From positions 87,660,985 through 87,724,984 of the forward strand of contig CM046443.1 of the NCBI GenBank assembly GCA_025506515.1: a stretch of 64,000 nt of DNA. Direction: 5' to 3'. Of the stretch, positions 12,080 through 24,030 are shown piece after piece. The position numbers and the translations under genes are program-made. The notes beneath the pieces are model-generated. The model saw only the letters and a program-made list of their open reading frames with translations. It did no database searches and was not told the origin of the DNA. Position 1 is the stretch's first letter; each line of letters opens with the position of its first letter. The stretch comes from Flaveria trinervia. Its lineage: Eukaryota > Streptophyta > Magnoliopsida > Asterales > Asteraceae.

Positions 12080-13540
12080 CTGACACTCAAGAGATTACTT
12101 GAGATTTTCCACATGATTAACATCATAACTTTATTTCTCCATTGGAGACAAAGCCTTTTCTAATGATGTAACCCTTAGCATCATTGCAAAAGAAACAAAC
12201 CCTTCTTTCCTTGAGAGTAGTCATGAAGAAGAGAGCTGTCCCTGTCATATGCATAGATCCCCCCACTGTCTAAATACCAGATGCTACTTTGGCATGTTGA
12301 AGAACCCTGCAATCATAAACAATTAGTTAGTTTTTGAGACCCAAACCTTTTTGGTTTTGGTCTATTCACATCAACAGATGGGAAAACAAACAGACTTGCT
12401 ATGAATAACAGCCTGAGGGGATGGAGATGGTGAAGAAGAAGTTCCTTTGGCATGGATTTTCTTCTCTGTGGTTTCAACATAGGAGCATCTAATTGGTTGA
12501 CTCTCCCTAATAGATGTTGAACCATCATAACAGTTGTGTCTGATTTTGTGATAAAGCCTTCAGCTCATCAGACACATTAGTGCTTGAGTTTGATGGGTTC
12601 CTGTGTTGTACCATCTCTCTTTGAGCAACTTCAGCTTTACCTGTTTAACCCCTTTCTTTGTGGATTTCTTTTTGGATTTTGGGGTTACAGGTTTTGATGT
12701 TGCTGTACAAATTTGATTTCAAACTCAGTTTTCATTTTACCATTTTCTCTTTAATGTTTTCATTATGTGTGAGTTTGGATCCCTTTCTATACCAGCAATC
12801 ATGAGTAAGATGATTGAATAAGCCACATATCTCACATGGATTTTCTTCATCTTAATGATCATCTGCTGAAGAAGATGAAACTACTGAAGACTTGTTCTTT
12901 AGCAGTTTGCTATCAGTACTAGCAGTTTTTTCCTTTAGTACCTGCTTTCTGATATCTTCTTCAGTAGTTTTCCCACCCTTTCTACTTGCAGTTTTTTCTT
13001 TAGTACATGTAGTAGTTTGGGCTTGTTCTCCAGGTGTTATGACATTCTTTTTAGTACTTTCAGTACTTTGTGAAATATCACCTGGAGTGATCAACTTTGT
13101 GATCATGTGAGTGTCAGCATTTGAACCATCAACATCAGCTGATAGTTTCTTAGAGGAATTAATGCTGAATTCTACTTCTGATGGTGCTATATCAGATAGT
13201 AGATCACATGATGAAAAGGATTGGTTATTGCTTTCACCATAGATCTACCTCTGCTCTGGGAGTAAAGTCTGTAGGAGGAGCAGTGTGATTATAACCAATG
13301 CCAAACTTCACATTGGAAGCAGATTGCTTACTAAGAAGCATTTCAAAACCCTTGCAAGAACTTACCCATCGATCACACTCTACCTGGGTAGTTGCAAGTG
13401 TTTCTTTGAGGTCTCTGTACTTCTCTAGAAGTAACTCTTCCCTAGCTTATCATCAGTGATTTGGCATTTAAGTTTTTAAATCATCATTCTTATCATTAAT
13501 CACAGACTCAAATTCAGCTTTGCTTTTGGAATTGTTTGTT
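12080..13540 (-). pseudogene. Protease and gag-pol linker of element A, degraded
   Basis: Degraded stretch between gag and integrase. Around 12240-12300 the reading GSMHMTG, preceded by a stop, is a relic of the Copia protease block D-S-G-(C/A)-S-x-H-M-T. The Asp-Ser-Gly triad is lost. Upstream, 12313-13106 holds Ser/Lys/Thr-rich linker sequence. No intact frame exceeds about 85 codons. Confidence 0.6.
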
Positions 13541-15185
13541 CTAGCTCAATGTTCTTGTAATTAAAGATACATTTGCTTCTCTAATAGATGCAAATGCGGC
13601 TATGCATGTTTCAGAACATAGTTTGGCTTTTGCCTCAGAGGATACCTGTGATACCTGTGGTGTAGAGGCATTAGAGGATGAAGTATCAGCAGACTCCAAA
13701 GCCATAAGAGCTAGATTTCCAAAAGGACTGTCACCACCATGTTGACCAGCACCAGAGAACAGTTGTTCATGACTAGACAAATCATCTGGTAAACTGATCC
13801 AGTCAACAACTCCTGGGGTGAAAAAGCTTGTGTTGTTGAGGTTGAGTTTGTTAATGAGATTGGGAAGGTTGAGGTTCAGGTAATGCAATGTGGTTGTTGT
13901 GCAATTGGAGCTTGAACCGGATTTGGCTGAGGCATGTAATAGCAGGGAAAAGGATATGACATTGGACCCTGGGGGACAAAGTATGCAGGAGATACAGGGT
14001 GTGATTGATGACCAGAACCAGCAGGATGTTGCCCTCTGTTTTGTAGACTAGTGCTAGGAAAAGTCACAAAGGGTGCAGAAGAGTTAGATCCAGTGATCTA
14101 CATTCTCTTGCAAAGTGTCCAAGCCTTTGGCATTTGTGACACCTCAACTTACTCTTGTCAAAACCAACTTTGGTTTTGCCAGAGAGTCCAGGAAATTTCC
14201 TGCCAGTTCTCTTGTAGAACTTCTGAGATCTGATATTAACTAAGGCCATTTGGCTTAGAATATCCATCTCTTCTAAATCATCATCAGCAATTCCCTTCAG
14301 ATCATCCATGATGAAGCATAGATTGTCACTATTACTGCAGAATAACTAAATACCAACAAATGCATGATCAGAACTGTTTGAAGAGAAATCAATATGCTCA
14401 TCATAATTGCTTTCAGATGCAGCATATTCTGACTCATGACCAACCAAGGCAGTGTTCCTGGTACAAAGTCATCAGTGAGCTTTCCTGATGATGACAGTTT
14501 CCTTTTCCGCTCTATCTCTCTTACGAATGTAAGCAGTTTCCTATGAAGTTGGGTGAGAGATAGGCTATCCAGATTTGCACTAGAGCGTAGGACAATAGTG
14601 TATGTGTCCCATCTCTCAGGCAGTGATTTGAGGAATCTGTTATTCATCTGGCTGTTGGTGTATTCCTGTTTCACCATTTTCAGCTCAGAGATCAAACAGG
14701 AAAAACGCTCAGACTGTTGAGTCAGTGTCTCACCGTTCTATGAGAGAATGTCTCATATTGTTGAGCGAGGATTTCTCTGTTGTTTGCTAAGACCTCATCA
14801 GTTCCATCGAATTGTTCCTTCAGTGCATTCCAGAGGTCATGAGCAGTTTCATGATGCATAAGCCTGAATAGATTTCATTCGGCAGTGCCATGGCCAGAAT
14901 TCCATGGGCTTTAGCATCAATCTCAAACAGTTTCCGATCTTCATCTGAGTATTGTTCCTTCTTCTTCGGAACCATTTGATTGGTTTCCGGATTGTTCACC
15001 ATAGGCTTATGTGGTCCATGTACCACAGATGTCCAACAACCTGAACTGTTAACAGACAGGTGATGAAGCATCCTTCGTTGCCATATGTTATACTCAGTCC
15101 TAACCAGCATCGGAGGCTTGGTTGAGGAACCGGTATTGTGAGGGTCATTAGAAGGAGTAGTCATCTCAGATTCAAAAAAATTCAA
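13541..15185 (-). pseudogene. Gag of element A
   Basis: Copia gag of UBN2 type. The frame opens at 15185 (MNFFESEMTTPSND); the Met at 15164 is an alternative start. Block 15185-14820 contains LVRTEYNIWQRRMLHHL. Block 14695-14297 has MISELKMVKQEYTNSQMNNR and FLKSLPERWDTYTIVLR. The CCHC knuckle CHKCQRLGHFAREC is at 14100-14141 with all four ligands present. A Pro/Gln-rich tail follows at 14067-13876 and 13888-13541. Frameshifts near 14820, 14700, 14300 and 14070 separate the blocks. The role would be capsid assembly and RNA packaging. Confidence 0.8.
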
Positions 15186-15370
15186 TTAAGCTATAACAGA
15201 TTTAGAACAAAACACAACAAACAAATTGAACCAAGAGAGATCTCAAATTAATAAACGAAAGCGGCAGAAAATCAATAATCTATAACAAATTCTTGCAAAT
15301 AAGCTACTTCAATCAAACATAGATATCAAATAGCAGTTTCAATGATCAACTGTTAGATCGATCAATGATT

Positions 15371-15387
15371 AACCAGCTCTGATACCA
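15371..15387 (-). promoter_or_regulatory. Primer binding site of element A
   Basis: The complement reads TGGTATCAGAGCTGGTT, two bases inside the 5' LTR. TGGTATCAGAGC is the standard plant site for the 3' end of initiator methionine tRNA. Position and strand confirm the orientation. The short leader to the gag start (15186-15370) is non-coding. Confidence 0.92.
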
Positions 15388-15389
15388 TT

Positions 15390-16252
15390 TGTTAGGATCA
15401 GTGATCTACGTTTGATTGATTTGAGAGTATAGCAGCGGAGAACAAATAATGAATTAGCCAATTCACAAGAATACAAAAGATATTCAAGGTAAGAACAAAC
15501 AGTTATAGACAGAAAGAATTCTGCAAATTATATTTCATTCAATATTCGCTTTCGTGGTAACAGAATGTCACAAATACAATTAGGTCAACACCTCTTATAT
15601 AGGAGATGTGACGTCTGCTGATGTCACTTGATAGTGACATCTAACAGAATTTATTCAAACTACTGATAGTTAACACAACTACTGAAGATGTCAAACAGCT
15701 GACATCTTCTTACAAAAATGCTAAGTGTTAACTATCACTACAACTACTGAAAAGAAACCACTCAAACTACAACGACTGAAGAACATGCTCTTCAGTCGTT
15801 TTACAAATACTGAAACCAAAAGAAAACTACTGAAAGGAAACCATCACAACAACTGAAGAATGCTTCTTCAGCTGTTGTAACAAACTCTGAAGGCTTTAGT
15901 ACTTGTACTTGAACTTCAGCTGTTGTCATCAGCTAATGTCTTCAGTCTTTGTACTTCAGCTGTTGATCTTCAGTACTTTGTTCTTCAGCTGTTGATCTTC
16001 AGACTTTGGTCTTCAGCTATTGAAGTCTTTAGTACTTTAGTCTTCAGCTGTTGAAGTCTTCAGTACTTTGTTCTTCAGTTGTTGATCTTCAGACTTTGGT
16101 CTTCAGCTTTTGAAGTCTTCAGTACTTTAGTCTTTAGTTGTTGAAATCTTCAGACTTTGTCAAACAGCTGATCAAGTCTTCAGCAGTTGTTGTGATGTCT
16201 ATGGGACTTAGAGGTTTTTCTGATCAGGCTCATTGGTTCTTTTGGTCCAACA
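15390..16252 (-). repeat. 5' LTR of element A
   Basis: 863-bp LTR, partner of 3884-4743, with the same TGTTAGG...CCAACA ends. It holds the same CTTCAGCTGTTG and CTTCAGTACTT arrays. The strongest hairpin is near 15846-15877 (arms CAACAACTGAAGAA and TTCTTCAGCTGTTG, three-base loop). The promoter should lie here, but I cannot place a TATA box with confidence. Confidence 0.92.
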
Positions 16253-17656
16253 ATTCTCAAGTTAGTGGGTGGAGAATTGATTGCTTTACAAACCTATGCT
16301 CATTAATTTGCATTATTGCGTGAGTGTTCATAAATACTTGGCACATATTTTGCCGAGTTTAGAATTTACACCGAGTGGCGAGAATAATTATGAGGGGTGT
16401 GACATGTGCAAGGGAGCAGCCTAAAAGTTGATAGTTCAAAGTAAAGCGATCCAATGGGGTAGAGGATTGTGGTTGATATTCGATTATTTTCGCTAATGGG
16501 GAATCAGGTATGATCACGAACCTCAATGAGGGTTAGTATCTGTGTGTATATGTTTAAAATCTTTGGCCCGAATTGTTAAGTCTAAAATAGACTCGCTTGA
16601 GGGAAAGCGAGAGGCAAGTGTGGGGATGTGATGTTCGGGTGTTTGAACGAATTTTAATTGCATTAATTGAAATCTTTTAATGAGATGATTTGTCGAACGA
16701 GGTTAGTGTGGGTGTGTTTATGATTTGCAGGTACCGGGGGCTAAGGGATGTGAACAAAACTAATTGTGAAGTCCTAGGAGGGAATGGTGCAAGCCCAAGC
16801 AAAAAGACAAGAAAGAACCACGACAAAATTGAAGAAAAGGAAGAAAGCATCGTAGGTCCCATATTTACCGTAACTTACGGTGGTCTTAGAAAGAAAAAAA
16901 GCAGAAGCCCTATACCGTAACCTACGGTAGAGGGAGGACCTACGGTACAACAAAATGTAAAAATTCAGAATGCTTCTAACATAGCCTATGGTGGAAAAAA
17001 GGACCTACAGTATAAGATTCGCTGAAATCTTATAGAAAGACGGGAAATTTAGGTTTGGAGGAAACTCTTCATTCCCAGGTGTCTCCAAGTCCCAAGAACG
17101 ATCCCAAACGATCCTGAAGACTTCCGGAGGCGATTTGAAGGCGCAAGAACTTATTTCTATCATTTGGTTTGATTCCTTAATGTTTAGAAAAATATTTTCC
17201 TTTGTTTTCTTGTTGATTTTCGTTGCCATGTTCGGCTAAACCATCCGTGATCTTCTCCGGTGGTAGGGTTTGGTTACATTTGATTTGTTTTTTTGTTTTC
17301 AATTGGGTTATTGTTAAACAAGGCATCTTAAGCCAAGTAACTTCATTTTCGAATTAGAACTTCTAAAATATTTATGTTGATTGAAACCTATGTTCCGGTT
17401 TTTGTGAATGTTTTAGATTTCTTTACAAACCTGAACCCGGAGAGGATTACCTTTCCAATTATTGTTTTACAATCAATCCATTTCAAATCAGTTTTACTTT
17501 TCAAATTAGTTTTCTTTTCAACTCATTCGTAATTAGTTTTCAAACCGTAAATCAAGCTTTTCACTTTCCACATATCCTTGTGGAGAGGACCTTACTTCCC
17601 TATCTACTTAGGTGAGCTAAGATCACGAAATTAAATTGTTTTTATTAGGCCTGACA
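16253..17656 (+). mobile_element. Gypsy remnant F, right part
   Basis: Continuation of remnant F to the right of element A. The sequence across the A insertion joins smoothly (GGTGTAAATTAT before, TCTCAAGTTAGTGGG after). 16253-16610 is non-coding. A purine tract GAGGCAAGTGTGGGGA at 16611-16626 precedes a candidate 3' LTR. There are no coding regions. Confidence 0.65.
16627..17656 (+). repeat. Candidate 3' LTR of remnant F
   Basis: Starts TGTGATGTTCGGG right after the purine tract, as expected for an Athila/Tat 3' LTR, and may end at CCTGACA (17656). The end is a guess because the 5' LTR is outside the window. 16867-16950 and 16985-17010 hold repeated ACCGTAACTTACGGT-type palindromes and variants. 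Confidence 0.5.
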
Positions 17657-18510
17657 AACCAAATCAATAATCACAAGATTCATGCAAGAATTGCATATAT
17701 ACACACGTAAATATTTATGTGTGCATGCTCACGTACTACCATGCAAAAAAATAAGAAAATCATATAAGGTTAATCACATAAAATTACCTTAACAATCTCT
17801 AATAAAGTATAATAGTATATACTATCCACTTAAAGTCGTTCTTAAAGGCATTTAATTTACCTAACTTTGGCTTAGGGTTGTCACATTTGAGTAGTTGGTT
17901 CTAATGCCATAAAAATAAGTTAGATCAGAGTTCGTTTGGGTTGATCATGAATGTTTCAAAAAACCTTTTTAGGCTTTTAAAAGTTTTTTTAACCTAACCT
18001 TCCCATATATAAACAAAGATAACATTGATTATGACTTACACTTTCATTCTTAAACGATGGAAGTTATAAATTTTGCTTACTTTGTGATACCAATGAAGAC
18101 TTTTTCTAAAAGCAATCTCTAATTTTCAATTTTAGGGTGAAGAGATCCCGCATTATAAAAATTAAATGCTTCAAGGAAATATTGTAAAGAAACACTTTTA
18201 CATATTTTTAAATATTCAAACTCATTTCATTTGTTTTATTTTATAAATACAATTACTTTAGTCATATGTATATATATATAGGGTAAGATTCTTTTCAGAA
18301 CTAACTTTATTTTGAGAACCAATAATAACCATTGATTTACTTATCAATGGATGAGATTTAAAAACCTAAAAAAAAGGTAAGCATGTCTTAAATTTGATTA
18401 GTGTTAACTAGTTATAAGGGCAAATTAGTAAAAAATTATTTATATCTCTTTTAGACTCCTCTCTGTTTTAATCTCTCCACTTTCCACTAATAGAATAGGT
18501 AGTATACTAG

Positions 18511-18569
<59 letters not shown>

Positions 18570-19106
18570 CATATACAACATATGAAAATGTACACATATG
18601 TAAAATGGACTTCTTAATTGTTTTACATATGTGTACATTAAGTGACGTACATAAACTATTAATATATGAGCTAGTTTTACACATGTGTAAATCATATATG
18701 TAAATATAAAATGTATGAGTAAAACAACTATTTACAAATATGTAAAATCTTCTATACTAGATAATCAAAAGAATTCAGATGGTAAAATTAGGATACATGA
18801 TTGAAAATATAAATAAACATGATTTGTTTTCATCAAAAAATAGACAATTGAATTAATTAGAAAAACTAAAAGTTAACATATACACATGATTGTTAAGAAA
18901 AATAAAAAAAATACAACCATCTCAAGAAAACTATAAATTTAAAATTCAAGACTCTTTTAAGTTTTAAGTTAACAAAAACAACATCACAATAAGAAACACA
19001 AAGAAAATAAATTCATAATTTGTTAAAGAAATATATAAATCCATAATTATTACTTCAAGATAATAATTAAAAAACAAAATAAACCATTATAGGTCGTTCA
19101 TAAATC
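17657..19106. other. AT-rich intergenic spacer
   Basis: No gene or recognisable retroelement domain on either strand. The sequence is AT-rich with a long TA microsatellite. Near 18277, the text GGGTAAGATTCTTTTCAGAAC directly after a TA run looks like the kind of terminus seen in some plant non-autonomous DNA elements, but I could not find a matching second end. Confidence 0.5.
18514..18567. repeat. (TA)27 microsatellite
   Basis: 54 bases of uninterrupted TA dinucleotides. It yields spurious Ile/Tyr ORFs on the - strand that should be ignored. Confidence 0.97.
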
Positions 19107-19379
19107 TGTTGAGCATGACAATCAGAGAAATTGAAGAAAAATGTTAAAGTAATTTGTATTTCTTGTGTCTATTATCAAGCCTACGTACAAGGTTATATAT
19201 AACCTATACAGAATACTAAATAAGGAAAATACAATCAATGGTATTGAAAAGAATGGCTAGCAATCAGCTAAGACCAGAAAATAGGCCTTGAAAGTTGCGG
19301 GTCTTGATCTGCAAGTCAGCGATTTATATTAGGAAATGATGGAGACTGATCCCTAATATCTTCAATTAATATTTTAACA
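19107..19379 (-). repeat. 3' LTR of element D
   Basis: 273-bp LTR, partner of 63083-63337. It is 18 bases longer than the partner, largely because of a segment near 19308-19333 that the right LTR lacks. It starts TGTTGAGCATG and ends TTTTAACA. Confidence 0.92.
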
Positions 19380-19393
19380 TCCCCCCTCAAGTT
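19380..19393 (-). promoter_or_regulatory. Polypurine tract of element D
   Basis: The complement reads AACTTGAGGGGGGA next to the 3' LTR, the plus-strand primer of a - strand Copia element. Confidence 0.88.
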
Positions 19394-19704
19394 GAGTAGG
19401 GGGATTTCCAATACTCAACTTGTCAAGGCAATGATTGAAATTTTTTTCATTGACCGCCTTTGTTAGTATGTCTGCGAGTTGATCTTCTGAGCGGACAAAC
19501 GGAAGTTCAATTATTCCTGTTTCAAGTTTTTCTTTGATGAAGTGTCGGTCTACCTCAATATGTTTTGTACGATCATGCTAGACTGGATTCTCTGAAATTT
19601 GAATGGCTGCCTTGTTATCGCACAAAATTTCACTGGGTTGGGTTCGAGGATACCCGATATCTGTCAACAGCTTCCGAACCCAAAGAATATCTGCAAGCCG
19701 CGTG

Positions 19705-20990
19705 CTATTCCTTGAAATTCTGCTTCGGCACTTGAAAGAGCCACCACTTTTTGTTTCTTACTTCTCCAGGTAACAAGATTTCCACTAACGAGGGTAAAGT
19801 AACCAGATGTTGATCTTCGATTTCCTTTATCTCCCGCCTAGTCTGTGTCGGTATATACTTGGCTTTCAAGATGTCCATTTGTCTTGAACATGAATCCATG
19901 ACCAGGTGTCCCTTTGAGGTATCTGATAATTCTCCACACGGATTCCATATGGGTAACTTGAGGTTGATGCATGAATTGGCTCACATCTCCCACTACGTAA
20001 GCAATGTCAGGCCGGGTATGTGAGAGGTAAATTAGTTTCCTTATTATTCGTTGATATTCTCCCTTCTTAGCTAGTTTAGCATTTTCCTCCATATAGAGCT
20101 TTTGGTTCACCATCATAGGGGTATCCATAGGTTTGCAATCAATCATCCCTGTTTCTGCCAGCAAGTCAAGGACGTATTTCTTTTGGAAGATGAAAATCCC
20201 CTGCCTTGATCTTAGGACTTCAATTCCAAGGAAGTATTTCAACCTTCCCAGAACCTTCATTTCGAGTTCTTTGAATAGGTTCATTTTTAGCCTTGTCATC
20301 TCTTCTTCATCATTACCTATGATTATCATGTCATCAACATAAATAATTAGGCATGTTACTAGTCCATTCCTCTATTTAAGGAACAACGTTTGGTCTGAGC
20401 TACTCTGTTTGAAGCCATATTTTTTCATGGCTTCCGAAAATCTGCCAAACCAGGCACGAGTTGACTGTTTTAATCCGTATAAGGATTTCTTCAGGTGAAA
20501 CACTGTTCTAGGATTAGAATCTTCAACGAAACCAGGAGGAGCTTCCATATAAACTTCTTCTTTGAGTTCTCCATGTAAGAAGGCATTCTTAACGTCAAAT
20601 TGAAGGAGAGGCCAATCTTTATTCGCAGCTATAGAGAACAGAACCCTGATTGTGTCAATTTTGGCAATGGGAGAAAAACATTTCGGAATAGTCAATTCCA
20701 TATGTTTGAAACTTTGCTACAAGCCGCGCTTTGTACCTTTCAATTGTTCCATCCGGCTTGTACTTTATAGTGAAGACCCAATGACATCCTACTGCTTTTT
20801 TTTCTAGAGGAAGGATACATTTCTCCCATGTGTCATTTTTATTTAGTGCATCCATTTCAACTTCCATTGCCTCTCTCCATTCCTTAGACTCAAGAGCTTG
20901 TTCGACTGTAGTTGGAATTTCCTCAAAGCATATAGATGTGGCAAAAGCTTGAGCTTCTAGAGATAAGTCTCCAGCTGCCATGTTTGCCAT
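19705..20990 (-). pseudogene. Copia reverse transcriptase/RNase H of element D
   Basis: RVT_2 reverse transcriptase and RNase H of the classical short-LTR Copia type. 20990-20655 has EWREAMEVEMDALNKNDTWE and GCHWVFTIKYKPDGTIERYK. 20701-20372 has LLQFDVKNAFLHGELKEEVY and KSLYGLKQSTRAWFGRF. The catalytic YVDD lies at 20330-20341, followed at 20329-19838 by FLGIEVLRSRQGIFIFQKKY and the RNase H start. 19899-19705 is the RNase H tail in another frame. A frameshift near 20690, a stop near 20360 and a frameshift near 19840 break it. Confidence 0.85.
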
Positions 20991-21599
20991 TGGATATTGA
21001 GAACTTCGAGCTTCCTTCTCGGGAGAGTATCTTTTTGGAGGAACTCCTTTGTTGGATCTTGGGGGTAGAACATATCTGGCTTGTTCAACCTGTGATGATT
21101 CCTGTTCTTTCTCATGGTTAGGTAGGTCAAGAGTTTCAACATGCTTATGATTTCCACAGTTAGTGGCTAAATCAGGGATATTGGAATATTAGGAGAATCA
21201 ACAAACTCTGAGTTTGAGAATTACTTACCAGTGATGCCAGGTTGGGAGGATCATTATTAGTGGTACTGTCTTCAAGACTAGTGGATTGTGACGTGGACTG
21301 TAGCAAGGTTAGGGCTCCATGATTAATTTCTTCTAAGGAGGGCATCCATTATATCCAACTTAATGTGTCGGTGTTTGCCTTTTCCCCCTGACCAGTGTGT
21401 TGGGTATTATAGAAGTATTCGGTTTCGAGAAAGTCACAGTTCATCGTGGTGTACATATGACGTGTGTGCGGATTGTAACATCGGTAACCGTGTTGATTGA
21501 TTCCATAGCCAACAAACACACATTTCTCAGCACAAGCATCGAGTTTGGAACGGTCTGTTTTGGGTAGGTGAACAAACACAGAATAGCCAAAGACACGAG
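20991..21599 (-). pseudogene. Integrase C-terminal part and linker of element D
   Basis: At 21579-21349 the block FVHLPKTDRSKLDACAEKC then FVGYGINQHGYRCYNP is the conserved post-integrase segment of Copia polyproteins. Before the insertion of E it followed directly on from the integrase at 31838-32109; the reading sense carries across the ACGAG duplication. 21157-20957 is the variable linker to RT (NQPDMFYPQD-like text). Stops near 21349 and 21180 break it. Confidence 0.75.
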
Positions 21600-21800
21600 T
21601 GTAACATCTTGTGATTTTGGGTTAATTTAATGTTAGCCTTGTTAAATTCTTGCATGGGCTAATTGTGTTATTTATGAAACTTATGGGTTGCTTTGATTAT
21701 TATCTTAATTGCTCTTTTAAATTTATAAGAGTGATAATAATTATGTTGTAATAATAATGATAATAATAATAACAAATTTTAAGGGAAATAATAATATTAC

Positions 21801-21830
21801 TAATAATAATAATAATAATAATAATAATAA
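21801..21830. repeat. (TAA)10 microsatellite in LTR of E
   Basis: Ten TAA units. The partner LTR has a shorter run (29630-29651) at the matching place, showing slippage after insertion. Confidence 0.9.
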
Positions 21831-22720
21831 GAACAATAAAAGTAATATGAAATGAAAAATTTCTAAACTTAAAAATGTTTGGTAAACTTAATCTAAACTC
21901 AAGGGGCCTCCTTGTCAATTTTGAAACTGTGAAAATAAAGTCTGAGCACGAAATAACAACTTTAAAACTTCAGGGACCATTTGTGCAAATAACTCCAAAC
22001 CTTTCCCCAAGGCCGCGTTCCGGCCAGAAGTCCGGCGGAGCTCCGACGAGCTCCGGCGACGGTCAAACGCTCAAATTTATTCGTTTTCGAAGCCCAAAAC
22101 CGACTCAAATTGTGTCGTTTGCATGTTTCGAACTTGATTACTCCATTAAATTAAGTTTAAACGTCGGTTTCGACCCTAAACGATCGCATACCGATATGCA
22201 TTAAAGCATATAGCCGTTCGAGCATTTACAAATCATAATAGTCCAATTAAACTAACCTAAATGACTCTCTATCAATCATTAATCGAATACATCCTCAATT
22301 GCATCTGAAACAACCACAATTCGCAGATTTAACTTCACTTTTTATCGCGGATCTACACCACCCGAACACCACCATAACAACCTGTTAACAACGAATTGAT
22401 AGAGGGCTTTACATCGGGAGCATCATCCGAAGCTCCACACGAAGTAAATTGGTTTTCATCAACATTACACATCGTTCCCTCACCTCTCGTTTCGCGACTC
22501 GTTCATCAACGTGTGCACCTTCAATTGTCAATCGAAAGGGTAAATTGTTTACATGTATTCAATCGGTTGATCATGGGGAACAAAAGCCCCATGGTTAACA
22601 ATGCCCCAAGCATCGATTAATCAGTCAATTTTGAATCACCCGATTCTAGGGTTCTTGGATTTGGGGGTGTATTTGGGATTTAATTCAAAAGAAATTGGAA
22701 CTGAGTATTACCACGGCTGA

Positions 22721-22790
22721 GAGCCTTGGTTCAGCGGTAATATGGGAGGAGGTTAAACAGGAGGTCCCCGGTTCGAATCCGGGGGACCCC
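22721..22790 (+). promoter_or_regulatory. tRNA-like segment with A-box and B-box in 5' LTR of E
   Basis: TGGTTCAGCGG (22727-22737) resembles a Pol III A-box. GGTTCGAATCC (22770-22780) is a perfect B-box, sitting in a 5-bp T-arm (CCCGG, loop TTCGAAT, CCGGG). The following GGACCCC would be the 3' acceptor strand, but no pairing 5' strand is present, so this is not a working tRNA gene. It could be a tRNA-derived or SINE-like fragment captured by the LTR, or an internal Pol III promoter. The partner copy is at 30544-30613. Confidence 0.6.
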
Positions 22791-24018
22791 ATGTTTTATT
22801 TTTAAGGCTTTTTAGCCTTCATTTGAAACTTGTTTTTTTTCTAAAAATTATAAGAATTGGTTTTATAACTTTTGTATATTTTTTAAAGTTAATTATTCCT
22901 TTTCTGTAAATTTATATATTATGTTAACAATATTATCAACAAATATAGTGTTATTATTTTATTTTAGATAACAATTTAACTCATTACATTATTTTATCAT
23001 TTTAAGGGTGGATTAATCATGATATTTTATAGAAATTACTTACATTTTATAAATTTAAATCCACAAGTTTTTTTTATAAAAGTTTTAAATTTTTTTTTTA
23101 AAAGTTTTATAAAAGATATGTTTTCTTTTATTAGACTATAATATATGCATAATTTTCTCTAATAGGTTGTGATTATTTAGGTCCCCAAATTCCTAGCTCG
23201 CATTAAAACGTTAATCTAACTATTAACTTAAAACGTGTATATATATAGGTGCCTTGTGAGAACTACGTTGGAATGTTGCTTATTTTTATTAATCATCAAT
23301 TATATATTATTTGGTCAAGTGAGTATTCCATACCCCCTTTTTATACTTTCACACTTTGGGGTGAAACATGTTAATTTATACTTTGCACTTGTAAACTTAT
23401 TTGAGACTTGTAAACTTTATGGCAATACATCATGTTAAGTTGTGGTTAGTTGAACTTGTGTGGTTACCATGTTATGGAGTTATATGTACAATCATTAACT
23501 ATTGCTAGCCCAGCGAAGTCATAGATCTATGGGTAAGACAAGCCTGCTTGGTTGATCCAAGTACACTTAGCTGATCGTATATATACTTTTAACGTTTGAG
23601 ACTTGTAAAACATTGTCAAGGTTGATTGTTGCATTGTCCATAGCATCCCTAATCACTATATTCACTAATTTATGACTTGATTTTGCCATTTTATATATAC
23701 TTATGTATTAAAACTATGGAATGCTCACCAGCATTAGTGTTGATCTTTTATTTTTAACATGTTTCAGGTAATGCCCAAGTTTGATTGCTACACATTGAAG
23801 CTTACACATCTAGGAATGGACCTAGATAAATAAGTGAATTAAAATGACTTGCAATTTTTATGTTATTTTGTTTGTTTCATTGAGACTTAAACTTGTAATG
23901 ATCCATTTGAATTATGATTAAATTTATATTTGAGTTATTAAATAGCGTTATGTGGCTGTGAACGATCTTAACTCTCACTCCTCGACGTTTCCGCCGTCAA
24001 GGTTGGGGTGTGATAGAT

Positions 24019-24030
24019 TGGTATCAGAGC
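24019..24030 (+). promoter_or_regulatory. Primer binding site of element E
   Basis: TGGTATCAGAGC, complementary to the 3' end of initiator Met tRNA, three bases after the 5' LTR. Confidence 0.92.

Larger units (their letters stand above)
3884..16252 (-). mobile_element. Sirevirus-like Copia retrotransposon A
   Basis: Complete LTR-to-LTR Copia element of 12,369 bp on the - strand, inserted in Gypsy remnant F. Reading 5' to 3' on the - strand: LTR, tRNA-iMet primer site, gag, protease, integrase, RT, RNase H, a palindrome-rich spacer, an accessory coding region, a purine tract and the second LTR. LTRs begin TGTTAGG and end CCAACA on the + strand. The flanking 5-mers are ATTAT (3879-3883) and ATTCT (16253-16257), a one-mismatch target duplication. 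Size, domain order, the extra region after pol and the RT type fit the Sirevirus (SIRE) lineage. All ORFs carry stops or frameshifts. Confidence 0.9.
21600..24015 (+). repeat. 5' LTR of element E
   Basis: 2416-bp LTR, partner of 29429-31837. The 3' terminus reads GTGTGATA here against GTGTGACA in the partner, so the canonical CA end is mutated. It contains a TAA microsatellite (21801-21830), a GC-rich CCGGCGGAGCTCCG block near 22020-22062 and a tRNA-like segment at 22721-22790. Confidence 0.93.

Noticed and set aside
17005..17229. Small - strand ORF in the candidate LTR of F
   Set aside because: It lies within an LTR-like region, has no domain, and its length is within chance for this composition.
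18277..18500. Helitron or MITE end next to a TA run
   Set aside because: Only one terminus-like motif was seen; no second end, hairpin or target duplication was found.
18487..18695. Ile/Tyr-repeat ORFs on the - strand
   Set aside because: They are translations of the TA microsatellite.
22396..22620. ORFs within the LTRs of E (also 21875-22204, 29696-30082, 30219-30628)
   Set aside because: They occur in both LTRs, match no domain, and differ in length through small indels; LTRs are not expected to code.
22721..22790. Functional tRNA gene
   Set aside because: The 3' acceptor strand GGACCCC has no complementary 5' strand and no clear anticodon arm could be folded.
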